A stretch of DNA of 39,718 nt from CALGLS01 sp047626155 (GTDB lineage Bacteria; Bacteroidota; Bacteroidia; Chitinophagales; Saprospiraceae): the NCBI GenBank assembly GCA_047626155.1, contig JBLHRR010000033.1, forward strand, positions 1 through 39,718, in the 5' to 3' direction. The notes under the pieces were generated by a model. That model saw only the letters and a program-made list of their open reading frames with translations. It did not search any database and was not told the origin of the DNA. The translations under genes were made by a program, and so were the position numbers. Below are positions 17,678 through 23,766 of this stretch, one piece after another. Each line of letters starts with the position of its first letter. Positions within the stretch are counted from its first letter, which is position 1.

Positions 17678-18708
17678 TTACGCCGAAAAACAAACAGCCC
17701 CAAGGCCCAAAGCACTATTATTCCAAAAATAATATATTGTAAACGCTGATAGATCTGTGCCGCCATAGATTTTTCAACCAACGCATGCATCTTGTTATAC
17801 TTCGGGGTCTGATCTTGTACCAACATTGGGAACGCCTCCAGGAGCCCTTTTTTTATATTGGTATTTAAAGCTTCAAGACGTTCGCGTTCAGCAGTATCAC
17901 TATTGGTATATCGAACTTCATTTAATTCCAATTCCATTTCTGTATAAGTAGGGTAGGGGAAGTAGAAATAATCAACCTTATCTAAGGTGATGGTTAACAA
18001 TGCTTCTCCGTCTTCTTGAAAATAAATTCTTTTTCGATCCTGTTGTACTTTTATAGAAGCCTTCATGTCATTGCCTTGTAAACGGTAGGGTGCCAATTGT
18101 TCATCCACGGCAGCCCGGTCTTTAGGGCGAACGTATTTCCAGAAAGGATGCATGGCCTTTCTGTCGTCTTTCTTTTTTGTTTTATAAAAGTCATATTTTT
18201 GCTCAATTCTCGCTACTCCTGAAGAGTCTCCACTCGGCAATTTTATTTGAACCAGTTCTTTAGCTAAGTCATTATTAATGTACCTTTTTCGGTATCGAAC
18301 TCCCGCTAGATTTTCTAACAATATATCTTCATCATTGTCAAAGTAGACATCAATGAATATTTCTTGGCTGCTTGAAGTTGTTATTCGTTCATCTATAGCA
18401 GCGACTTTCTCCTTACTGAAATTGACTTGTAAATAAGTCCACAGCTCCTCGCGAATTTCAGGTGGTACGGCTAATTTGAACTCACTTTCAATTCTTCCCT
18501 GCTCCGTTCCAACAGATTGTGCACGAAGGTCGATATTTGTTAAGAAAAAGCTTAGAAAAATAAAGAGACCGAAGAGTTTAGAGGAGTATGGAATATTTTT
18601 AAGTCCACCGAAATGTAGCTCCCCTTTAGGGGCTGGGGGTAAGCGAAAGGGAGATCCATCCATCGTATCAGATAAATTTAAGTTAAAGTATTTGAACTCC
18701 TCACTCAT
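17632..18708 (-). CDS. VTC/CYTH-like domain protein with signal peptide and C-terminal membrane anchor
   Basis: This protein has 358 residues. After an odd leader (residues 1-45) comes a signal-peptide-like segment LFGLFIFLSFFLTNIDLRAQ. A VTC/polyphosphate-polymerase-like (CYTH, triphosphate tunnel) domain follows at about 73-315: RIESEFKLAV, YRKRYINND, QIKLPSGDS, RIEQKYDFY, KVQQDRKRIYF, MELELNEVRY. Alternating charged residues on beta strands are the mark of the fold. A membrane segment (YIIFGIIVLWALGLFVF) closes it. VTC polymerases make polyphosphate from ATP in the cytosol; this one appears exported, so that reaction is doubtful. The ATG follows the DUF4956 stop by three bases, showing coupling. 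Both termini carry dispersed-repeat sequence. VTC, DUF4956 and CotH genes are known neighbours. Confidence 0.72.
   Translation of the reverse strand: MSEEFKYFNLNLSDTMDGSPFRLPPAPKGELHFGGLKNIPYSSKLFGLFIFLSFFLTNIDLRAQSVGTEQGRIESEFKLAVPPEIREELWTYLQVNFSKEKVAAIDERITTSSSQEIFIDVYFDNDEDILLENLAGVRYRKRYINNDLAKELVQIKLPSGDSSGVARIEQKYDFYKTKKKDDRKAMHPFWKYVRPKDRAAVDEQLAPYRLQGNDMKASIKVQQDRKRIYFQEDGEALLTITLDKVDYFYFPYPTYTEMELELNEVRYTNSDTAERERLEALNTNIKKGLLEAFPMLVQDQTPKYNKMHALVEKSMAAQIYQRLQYIIFGIIVLWALGLFVFRRKINHKGHKEVQNFSS
18598..18660. repeat. G-rich dispersed repeat inside the VTC-like leader
   Basis: The stretch around CTCCCCTTTAGGGGCTGGGG carries a short palindrome (CCCCTTTAGGGG, 18621-18632) and resembles intergenic repeats common in Bacteroidota genomes (from memory, not searched). 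It is read in frame as residues 17-36 of the VTC-like protein. A related G-rich piece lies at 2420-2450. Confidence 0.55.
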
Positions 18709-18711
18709 CCG

Positions 18712-19389
18712 CTAAAGTGCCAAATTACGTTGCTCAATGAATGAAAACTGTAACCCTGGAGCCTTATCAATTAACTGATCTTTAGCTGCGATTATCTGGT
18801 CTACTTTATCAGAAGAGATGATGTAAGATAAGTCGAGACGACCATTCAATTGATCCATTCGCTTTAGTTCTACAGTAGAAAAGAAGTTGGCTAAGATGCC
18901 GTTGATGTCTTTTACGGAGAGCTCCGTGGTTGAAATGGTTAGAATCATGTTTTCAGGAGACTGTATCGACTCCTTTCGCAAAAGCATGGCATGGATGACC
19001 ATCAAACTCATGATCAAAACATAGGCTAAAATGGTAATCACCAATTGGTTGGCTCCAATACCAAGCCCGATTCCGATGGTGAAAAACAAATAGATCAGTT
19101 CTTCCGGTTCTTTGATAGCCGCTCTAAACCTAACAATAGATAAAGCCCCAACTAGACCCAGCGATAGGGCAATGGAAGACTTTACAATGTAGATGATCAG
19201 CATGGTGGTCAGGGCCAATAACATAAAGTTATGACCGAAGTTTTTCCGATTGGAAACGGAGCGACCATAGCGCATATAAAAGCGTCCCAGTAGCCAGGCT
19301 AAGAGCGCACAGATGAGCGCATGCCAGAGAAATTGTTGGTGACTGATGACGTCTGTAGAGAACTCACTTAGAAAGTCTTCAAATTGCAT
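18712..19389 (-). CDS. DUF4956 family membrane protein
   Basis: This 225-residue inner-membrane protein has about five membrane segments (WHALICALLAWLLGRFY, FMLLALTTMLIIYIV, IALSLGLVGALSIV, LIYLFFTIGIGLGIGA, LVITILAYVLIMSLMVI). The motif ALSIVRFRAAIKEPEELIYLFF is the hallmark of DUF4956. A soluble C-terminal domain follows (about 150-225). The function of the family is unknown, but it is often encoded with VTC-like polyphosphate-polymerase and CotH genes, as here. I start it at the ATG at 19387-19389 (MQFEDFLSEF). The longer reading frame to 19488 would overlap the divergent kinase gene and pass through the promoter at 19412. This is the first gene of the three-gene operon. Confidence 0.85.
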   Translation of the reverse strand: MQFEDFLSEFSTDVISHQQFLWHALICALLAWLLGRFYMRYGRSVSNRKNFGHNFMLLALTTMLIIYIVKSSIALSLGLVGALSIVRFRAAIKEPEELIYLFFTIGIGLGIGANQLVITILAYVLIMSLMVIHAMLLRKESIQSPENMILTISTTELSVKDINGILANFFSTVELKRMDQLNGRLDLSYIISSDKVDQIIAAKDQLIDKAPGLQFSFIEQRNLAL

Positions 19390-19411
19390 GTTGTTTGCTT
19401 TGATTTGACCG

Positions 19412-19447
19412 CAAAGATAGCTATTCTTGCGAAAGATGGATGCAAAA
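19412..19447 (-). promoter_or_regulatory. Bacteroidota-type promoter of the DUF4956-VTC-CotH operon
   Basis: On the minus strand TATCTTTG (19412-19419) is a perfect match to the -7 consensus TAnnTTTG. A TTTTG (19443-19447) stands 23 bases upstream as a -33 element, at the wide end of the allowed spacing. Transcription would start about 16 bases before the ATG at 19389. The box overlaps the start of the divergent sugar kinase. Confidence 0.65.
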
Positions 19448-20431
19448 CAAATATTCAAATCATTCAATGGCCTAAAAGTTCTCGTCATTGGAGATGTAAT
19501 GATTGATGCCTACACTTGGGGAAAGGTAGAACGGGTCTCTCCTGAGGCTCCAGTTCCTGTGTTAAGCTGGCAGTCAGAAGAAAAACGCTTAGGAGGAGCG
19601 GCCAATGTAGCACTGAACCTAAAAGCATTGGGCGCTAAAGTATGCCTCTGCTCTATTATTGGGAATGACGCTGCGGGGAAGGACTTTAAGAAGCTACTCA
19701 AAAAGGAAAGACTCTCTACAAATGGGATTTCGGTATTGCCTTCTCGAAGAACAACGGTGAAAACCAGAATGATCGCCAGCGGACAGCATCTGCTTCGGGT
19801 AGACAAAGAAGATCGCCATGAGTTGACAAAAGAGGAAGAGAAGGAATTGATAGAAAATAGTCTGAATAGAACGATGGAAAGTTTCCATCCGGATATTATC
19901 TTATTCCAGGATTACAACAAAGGTCTGCTGACCAAAAGGATAATTGCTTTCGTTCTGAAATGGGCCAGACAAAAAAAGATCCCCACCATCGTGGATCCTA
20001 AGTATCGGAACTTTTTCGCTTTTCAGGAATGCACCCTGTTCAAACCAAATCTAAAAGAAGTCAATGCCATCCTTGGCGAAAAAGTAAATTCAAACCTTAA
20101 ATCACTTAGCCGTGCAGATGTATTGTTACGGGAGAAGTTGAAAAACAAATTGACGATGATTACCCTTTCAGAAAAAGGAATTTTCATCTCGAATGGGAAA
20201 CAGAAAAAGATCATTCCAACGATTCCTAGAAATATTGCAGATGTTTGTGGAGCAGGGGACACGGTAGTGAGTATCGCAGCATTAGGGCTTGCGTTAGGTT
20301 TACCACTCAATGTAATAGGAATGTTATCTAACTTGGCAGGAGGGCAGGTTTGTGAGAAGCCGGGTGTGGTGGCGGTGGATAAGAATCAGTTGTTGGGGGA
20401 GTTTGTAAAGGTAGGAGAGGAGCTGTATTAA
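19436..20431 (+). CDS. PfkB-family kinase, heptose-7-phosphate kinase type (HldE N-domain/RfaE1)
   Basis: This is a 331-residue cytoplasmic PfkB carbohydrate kinase. The N-terminal part LKVLVIGDVMIDAYTWGKVERVSPEAPVPVL is close to the D-glycero-beta-D-manno-heptose-7-phosphate kinase domain, and so is LGGAANVALNLKALGA (PfkB signature 1). The C-terminal signature DVCGAGDTVVS contains the anion hole and the catalytic base Asp275. VDPKYRNFF and LFKPNLKEV also match. It would phosphorylate heptose 7-phosphate at C1 in ADP-heptose synthesis for lipopolysaccharide. It lacks the cytidylyltransferase domain of full HldE. The ATG at 19436 is preferred over a TTG at 19427. The assignment to heptose rather than another sugar is from these motifs only. 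Confidence 0.82.
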   Translation: MDAKQIFKSFNGLKVLVIGDVMIDAYTWGKVERVSPEAPVPVLSWQSEEKRLGGAANVALNLKALGAKVCLCSIIGNDAAGKDFKKLLKKERLSTNGISVLPSRRTTVKTRMIASGQHLLRVDKEDRHELTKEEEKELIENSLNRTMESFHPDIILFQDYNKGLLTKRIIAFVLKWARQKKIPTIVDPKYRNFFAFQECTLFKPNLKEVNAILGEKVNSNLKSLSRADVLLREKLKNKLTMITLSEKGIFISNGKQKKIIPTIPRNIADVCGAGDTVVSIAALGLALGLPLNVIGMLSNLAGGQVCEKPGVVAVDKNQLLGEFVKVGEELY

Positions 20432-20448
20432 ATCTACGGGAGCAGTCA

Positions 20449-21018
20449 TTATTTAATTTTCACCTTGTAAACAGTGGCCAGCATAGTATAATATTCGTTT
20501 GGAGATATTAATCCTTTTTCGAATTCGTCTAGGACTCTTATCGCGCCACTTCCATTTAGCTCATATTTAGTAATAGCCCCAACTTCAGGAGCTTTCAAAT
20601 CCTTTTCTGTGGCATTTGGAATGTATTTTTGCATTAGTTCAAGGCTTTCCCAATTCCCTCCTATAGTCTTTTCTCGAATGAGTTCTCCATTTTGATAGAG
20701 TAATACATTGCTTATCCCTGCGGTGTCTGAATTCGTTGCCCTTAATACTTCGGTAGACAAATCTTGACTTATCATCTGCACTTCTTTTGGCTCTATTAGT
20801 TCTGTTAAGTCCTTGATTTTTATTGCCTGTTCGTTGTCGTAAATTACGATCAGTCTTTCTGAAGGCCTTCCTTCTATATTCTTTAAAGCATCTTCCAATT
20901 TTACATTGGTTTTGTCTTCAATAAATGATCTTTTTATTATTGTAAGTAATTTCTTTATATGAATTTGGTGATTCTGTCGATTAGATTTTATAACGATTGC
21001 GCTAAAATTCCGTCCCAT
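20449..21018 (-). CDS. Protein of unknown function
   Basis: This 189-residue soluble protein starts MGRNFSAIVIKSN. An in-frame ATG eight codons upstream, at 21040-21042, is also possible. It has a lysine-rich N-terminal part (IKKLLTIIKRSFIEDK) and no signal peptide, membrane segment or motif I recognise. Its 3' end is 17 bases from the convergent kinase gene. A palindromic repeat (21091-21180) separates it from ftsY, so it may be read from ftsY transcripts or have its own promoter. Composition is somewhat more AT-rich than ftsY. Confidence 0.55.
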   Translation of the reverse strand: MGRNFSAIVIKSNRQNHQIHIKKLLTIIKRSFIEDKTNVKLEDALKNIEGRPSERLIVIYDNEQAIKIKDLTELIEPKEVQMISQDLSTEVLRATNSDTAGISNVLLYQNGELIREKTIGGNWESLELMQKYIPNATEKDLKAPEVGAITKYELNGSGAIRVLDEFEKGLISPNEYYTMLATVYKVKIK

Positions 21019-21090
21019 GATTTTTTGTTTTCTTTTTGACAACAGTAGTGCTACAATATCTCTTTAAAAGACTAACTTCCCCAAAAAAAA

Positions 21091-21180
21091 AGCGCAACGC
21101 TTTCTGAAAAACGTTGCGTTCCTTTGCGCTCTTAGCGGTTCCCCCTCTTCGAGCAGTGCGAGAAGCGACCCTACTTAAAA
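21091..21180 (+). repeat. Composite dispersed repeat, copy A
   Basis: It contains a short stem CGCAACG/CGTTGCG (21093-21099, 21112-21118), an arm of iterated motifs (GTTGCGTTCCTTTGCGCTC, ending AGCGGTT), then TTCGAGCAGTGCGAGAAGC and a tail CTACTTAAAA. The tail overlaps the ftsY stop codon on the other strand. It aligns with copies at 29685, 31410 and 36566. Confidence 0.75.
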
Positions 21181-22148
21181 AACGACTCCACAAAAGCCCG
21201 TTTATTAAAAACCTGCAATTGCTCAATCCCTTCTCCAACACCAATATATTTAATAGGAATTTTAAATTGATCGCTAATCCCAATAGCCACACCTCCTTTA
21301 GCCGTACCATCCAATTTCGTCAAGGCCAAGCAGCTTACTTCTGTGGCCGCTGTAAAATGAGTAGCTTGTTCAATCGCATTCTGACCCGTAGTTGCATCCA
21401 ATACCAGCATCACATCGTGAGGAGCGCCATCCAACTTCTTGGTCATAGACTTTTTTATCTTGGTCAGCTCATTCATCAGTCCGACTTTGTTGTGCAATCG
21501 ACCGGCGGTATCTACGATGGCTACATCGCAGTTGTTCTTGATGGCGTATTCGACAGTTTCGTAAGCAACAGCAGCAGGATCAGTGTTCATTCCTTTGCTG
21601 TAGAAATCGCAGCCAACACGGTTTGCCCAGATCTCTAGTTGATCAACAGCTGCAGCACGGAAGGTATCTCCAGCACCAAGAACCACTTTGAGGCCTTGCT
21701 TCTGGAATTGGTGAGCGAGTTTACCAATGGTGGTGGTTTTTCCAACGCCATTAACTCCGACGACTAGCATGATGTAAGGTTTCTTATCCGCAGGAGGGCT
21801 GAAGTCATCGCTCTCAACGGTGTTGTTTTCCGTCAGGAGCTGAACGATTTCGTCGCGAAGTATTTCGTTGAGTTCAGAAGTGTTGATGTACTTATCGCGG
21901 GACACTCTGGCTTCGATACGGTCAATGATTTTGACAGTTGTGTCCAGTCCGACATCGGAGGAGATGAGTACTCCCTCCAGCTCATCGAGTACCTCTACAT
22001 CTACGGTAGATTTACCAGCGATGACCTTAGTTATCTTGGAGAAGAACCCGGTTTTAGTTTTTTCTAAACCTTTGTCCAGTTCCTTTTCTATTTTTGCTAC
22101 TTCCTCTTCTGGTTTCTTCTTCCCGAAAAACTTTTTAAAAAAACTCAT
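21171..22148 (-). CDS. ftsY: Signal recognition particle receptor FtsY
   Basis: This 325-residue SRP GTPase is the membrane-associated receptor that accepts ribosome-SRP complexes and hands them to SecYEG. A basic, amphipathic N-terminus (MSFFKKFFGKKK) is followed by the NG domain: P-loop GVNGVGKTTT (131-140), DTFRAAAVDQL (161-171), DTAGR (213-217), TKLDGTAKGG (277-286) and the closing GVGEGIEQLQVF. The N-terminal acidic A domain is short, as usual in Bacteroidota. The order rpmB-rpmG-DUF4295-ftsY is conserved in this phylum, although here a 400-bp gap with a terminator separates ftsY from the ribosomal genes. Confidence 0.97.
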   Translation of the reverse strand: MSFFKKFFGKKKPEEEVAKIEKELDKGLEKTKTGFFSKITKVIAGKSTVDVEVLDELEGVLISSDVGLDTTVKIIDRIEARVSRDKYINTSELNEILRDEIVQLLTENNTVESDDFSPPADKKPYIMLVVGVNGVGKTTTIGKLAHQFQKQGLKVVLGAGDTFRAAAVDQLEIWANRVGCDFYSKGMNTDPAAVAYETVEYAIKNNCDVAIVDTAGRLHNKVGLMNELTKIKKSMTKKLDGAPHDVMLVLDATTGQNAIEQATHFTAATEVSCLALTKLDGTAKGGVAIGISDQFKIPIKYIGVGEGIEQLQVFNKRAFVESFFK

Positions 22149-22356
22149 AGGGTATGCTGTTGATAATATTAAATGATGTAGCGGAATGACCCACTAATAG
22201 TTTAGATGGTTGAATCGACCGAAAGTAACCCTTTTTAGTAATATTTTACAGGATCAGTCTAGTTTTTCGCAGGCTATTTATTAATCCCATCAGTTTCCTC
22301 GGAATTTTAAGATTTAAGGGTTGTGAGGGAAGCAGGGAGATGGCGTAAAGAAAGGT

Positions 22357-22474
22357 CTGTAGGACCAGCTCCGTTTGTAGAAAAAATCATATTAAATACG
22401 AGGAGGGCCTTTAGATCCGGCAGCGTTAAAACTCCGCTCTGTTCGGGTATAGGTTAACAGCGCCGCACCTACAT
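22357..22474. repeat. Imperfect inverted-repeat element between ftsY and DUF4295 gene
   Basis: The ends CTGTAGGACCAGCTCCGTT (22357-22375) and AACAGCGCCGCACCTACAT (22456-22474) are imperfect reverse complements, enclosing about 80 bases with GGCAGCGTTAAAAC in the middle. The rest of the gap 22149-22557 holds only the terminator at 22499 and no gene. Confidence 0.45.
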
Positions 22475-22498
22475 CCCTTTGGTTCTTGCACCCAATAG

Positions 22499-22534
22499 CA
22501 AAAGGCTTTCCTTAGTTAAAAGAAAAGCCTTTTG
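22499..22534 (-). terminator. Terminator hairpin of the L28-L33-DUF4295 operon
   Basis: A perfect 11-bp inverted pair CAAAAGGCTTT (22499-22509) and AAAGCCTTTTG (22524-22534) has a 14-base loop, starting 24 bases past the DUF4295 stop. The T-run lies within the stem end. It should end the ribosomal transcript and make ftsY independent. Confidence 0.65.
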
Positions 22535-22557
22535 GGTAAATCACAAGAGAAGTATGC

Positions 22558-22734
22558 TTATTTCTTAGCGAAAAATGCTTTTACCTCGTCTTTGTGGATC
22601 ATTACTTCTTTATAAGTGTATTTTCCACTCGCTGGGTCCTTCATACTCTTTACCACTTTTACGAAATCACGACCAGAACCTGCGTTTGCGGCTCTTTGTC
22701 CTACTCTGGAGTTCTTTGATACTTTCTTTGCCAT
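22558..22734 (-). CDS. DUF4295 small basic protein
   Basis: This 58-residue, lysine-rich protein reads MAKKVSKNSRVGQRAAN..., with SGRDFVKVVKSMKDP, GKYTYKEVMIHKDEV and the end AFFAKK. It matches DUF4295, a short protein found in Bacteroidota directly after rpmG. It begins like L33 (MAKK) and is probably ribosome-associated, which is inferred from size, charge and position. The start codon is at 22732-22734 and the TAA at 22558-22560. It follows rpmG by 97 bases. Confidence 0.9.
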   Translation of the reverse strand: MAKKVSKNSRVGQRAANAGSGRDFVKVVKSMKDPASGKYTYKEVMIHKDEVKAFFAKK

Positions 22735-22831
22735 GATATTTTTTTTTAGCCGACCGGATCGAAAACCGAACGGTAATTAAACAATCAAATAAATTATGTG
22801 CTCAAGGAGCGATATAAATATACGACCGAAA

Positions 22832-23020
22832 TTACTTAATTTCTTTGTGAACAGTCATTTTCTTCATAATTGGGTTGTATTTCTTCAACTCCAATCTGTC
22901 CGGTGTATTTTTTCTGTTCTTCTGAGTAATGTAACGAGAAGTACCTGGAAGACCAGATGTTTTGTGTTCTGTACATTCAAGGATGACCTGTAGTCTATTA
23001 CCTTTGCTTTTCTTAGCCAT
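22832..23020 (-). CDS. rpmG: 50S ribosomal protein L33
   Basis: This 62-residue basic protein reads MAKKSKGNRLQVILECTEHK..., with SRYITQKNRKNTPDRLELKKY and the C-terminal NPIMKKMTVHKEIK, the full L33 pattern. It lacks the CxxC zinc pair: only one Cys is present, in LECTEH. So it is the zinc-free (C-) type of L33. It is 48 bases after rpmB in the same operon. Confidence 0.96.
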   Translation of the reverse strand: MAKKSKGNRLQVILECTEHKTSGLPGTSRYITQKNRKNTPDRLELKKYNPIMKKMTVHKEIK

Positions 23021-23068
23021 TATGGAATATTTTAATGTTTTTTCAGATTCACTCTAAAAATAGAGTGA

Positions 23069-23335
23069 TTATTTCTTTTGTAACTTGTTAACATTCAAAC
23101 CAGTAAGGTTTCCCTTCTTTTCCATTTTTTGAATGTATGCCCAAACGCCTAATTTATTAATAGAGCGTAAAGCAGCAGCAGAGATTTTAAGTGTTACCCA
23201 TTTCTCTAGTTCAGGAATGAAGAAACGCTTCGTATTCAAATTAGGTAAAAAACGACGACGTGTTTTTCTATGAGAGTGAGACACATTGTTACCCGACATA
23301 GGGCGCTTTCCTGTTAGTTGACAAACTTTCGACAT
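23069..23335 (-). CDS. rpmB: 50S ribosomal protein L28
   Basis: This 88-residue basic protein carries the L28 signatures: MSKVCQLTGKRPMSGNNVSHSHRKTRRRF, then LPNLNTKRFF and WVTLKISAAALRSINKLGV. It is part of the large ribosomal subunit. Only one of the zinc-ligand cysteines of the C+ type (Cys5) is present. It lies 66 bases after the 3' end of tRNA-Arg, with no separate promoter seen, so the two may share a transcript. Confidence 0.97.
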   Translation of the reverse strand: MSKVCQLTGKRPMSGNNVSHSHRKTRRRFLPNLNTKRFFIPELEKWVTLKISAAALRSINKLGVWAYIQKMEKKGNLTGLNVNKLQKK

Positions 23336-23401
23336 GATCGGTATGTTTTATATCATTCTTAAATTGGGCTTTCTTTTAGCATAAAAATACTTAGAAATGC
23401 C

Positions 23402-23478
23402 TGGTGACCTCGAAAGGGTTCGAACCTTTAACCTCCGCATCCGTAGTGCGGTACTCTATCCAGTTGAGCTACGAAGCC
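23402..23478 (-). tRNA. tRNA-Arg (anticodon ACG)
   Basis: This 77-base cloverleaf includes an encoded CCA. The 5' acceptor strand GGCTTCG pairs with CGAGGTC with two wobbles. The D-arm contains GCTC...GAGT. The anticodon stem is CCGCA/TGCGG with loop CTACGGA, anticodon ACG, which is read as inosine at position 34 and decodes CGN arginine codons. The T-arm holds the GTTCGAACC core. The promoter and leader hairpin lie just upstream. Confidence 0.95.
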
Positions 23479-23499
23479 AATATTTTAGTGATGTACTAT

Positions 23500-23536
23500 A
23501 TGGTAAAGAGCTGCTTTTCAGCTCTTTCTATACCAT
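23500..23536 (-). other. Stable hairpin in the tRNA-Arg leader
   Basis: Read on the minus strand, AAAGAGCTG-AAAAG-CAGCTCTTT forms a 9-bp stem, extended past a four-base bulge by ATGGT/ACCAT. It lies between the promoter and the tRNA 5' end, 22 bases before it. No T-run follows. A processing signal or an attenuator-like structure is possible. Confidence 0.55.
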
Positions 23537-23552
23537 TTTCACTTTCGGTGTG

Positions 23553-23584
23553 CAAAGATACAGCAAAAATCCGCTATTGCAAAA
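23553..23584 (-). promoter_or_regulatory. Bacteroidota-type promoter of tRNA-Arg (and probably rpmB)
   Basis: On the minus strand TTTTG (23580-23584) and, 19 bases later, TATCTTTG (23553-23560) match the -33/-7 pattern. Transcription would start near 23546, about 68 bases before the tRNA. Confidence 0.75.
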
Positions 23585-23766
23585 GGTTTTTATAAAAAAA
23601 TGTATCAATTCACTATATGGCTTCTAGCTATATGGCCATTAGCTTTGGCTTCCCTATAACGAGCGACGGTGGTAAGCTAACTACCAACAGTTAAATAAGT
23701 AGTTACATGCTTAACACGTCAGTGGGGCAGTTAACGGTTAAGGTTAACAGTTAAAGTTAAATAAAT

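Noticed and set aside
19390..19488. Longer N-terminus for the DUF4956 protein.
   Set aside because: It overlaps the divergent kinase start and contains the promoter box at 19412-19419.
22149..22557. Possible riboswitch or structured RNA in the ftsY upstream gap.
   Set aside because: No known core was recognised. The features seen are an inverted repeat and a terminator of the other operon.
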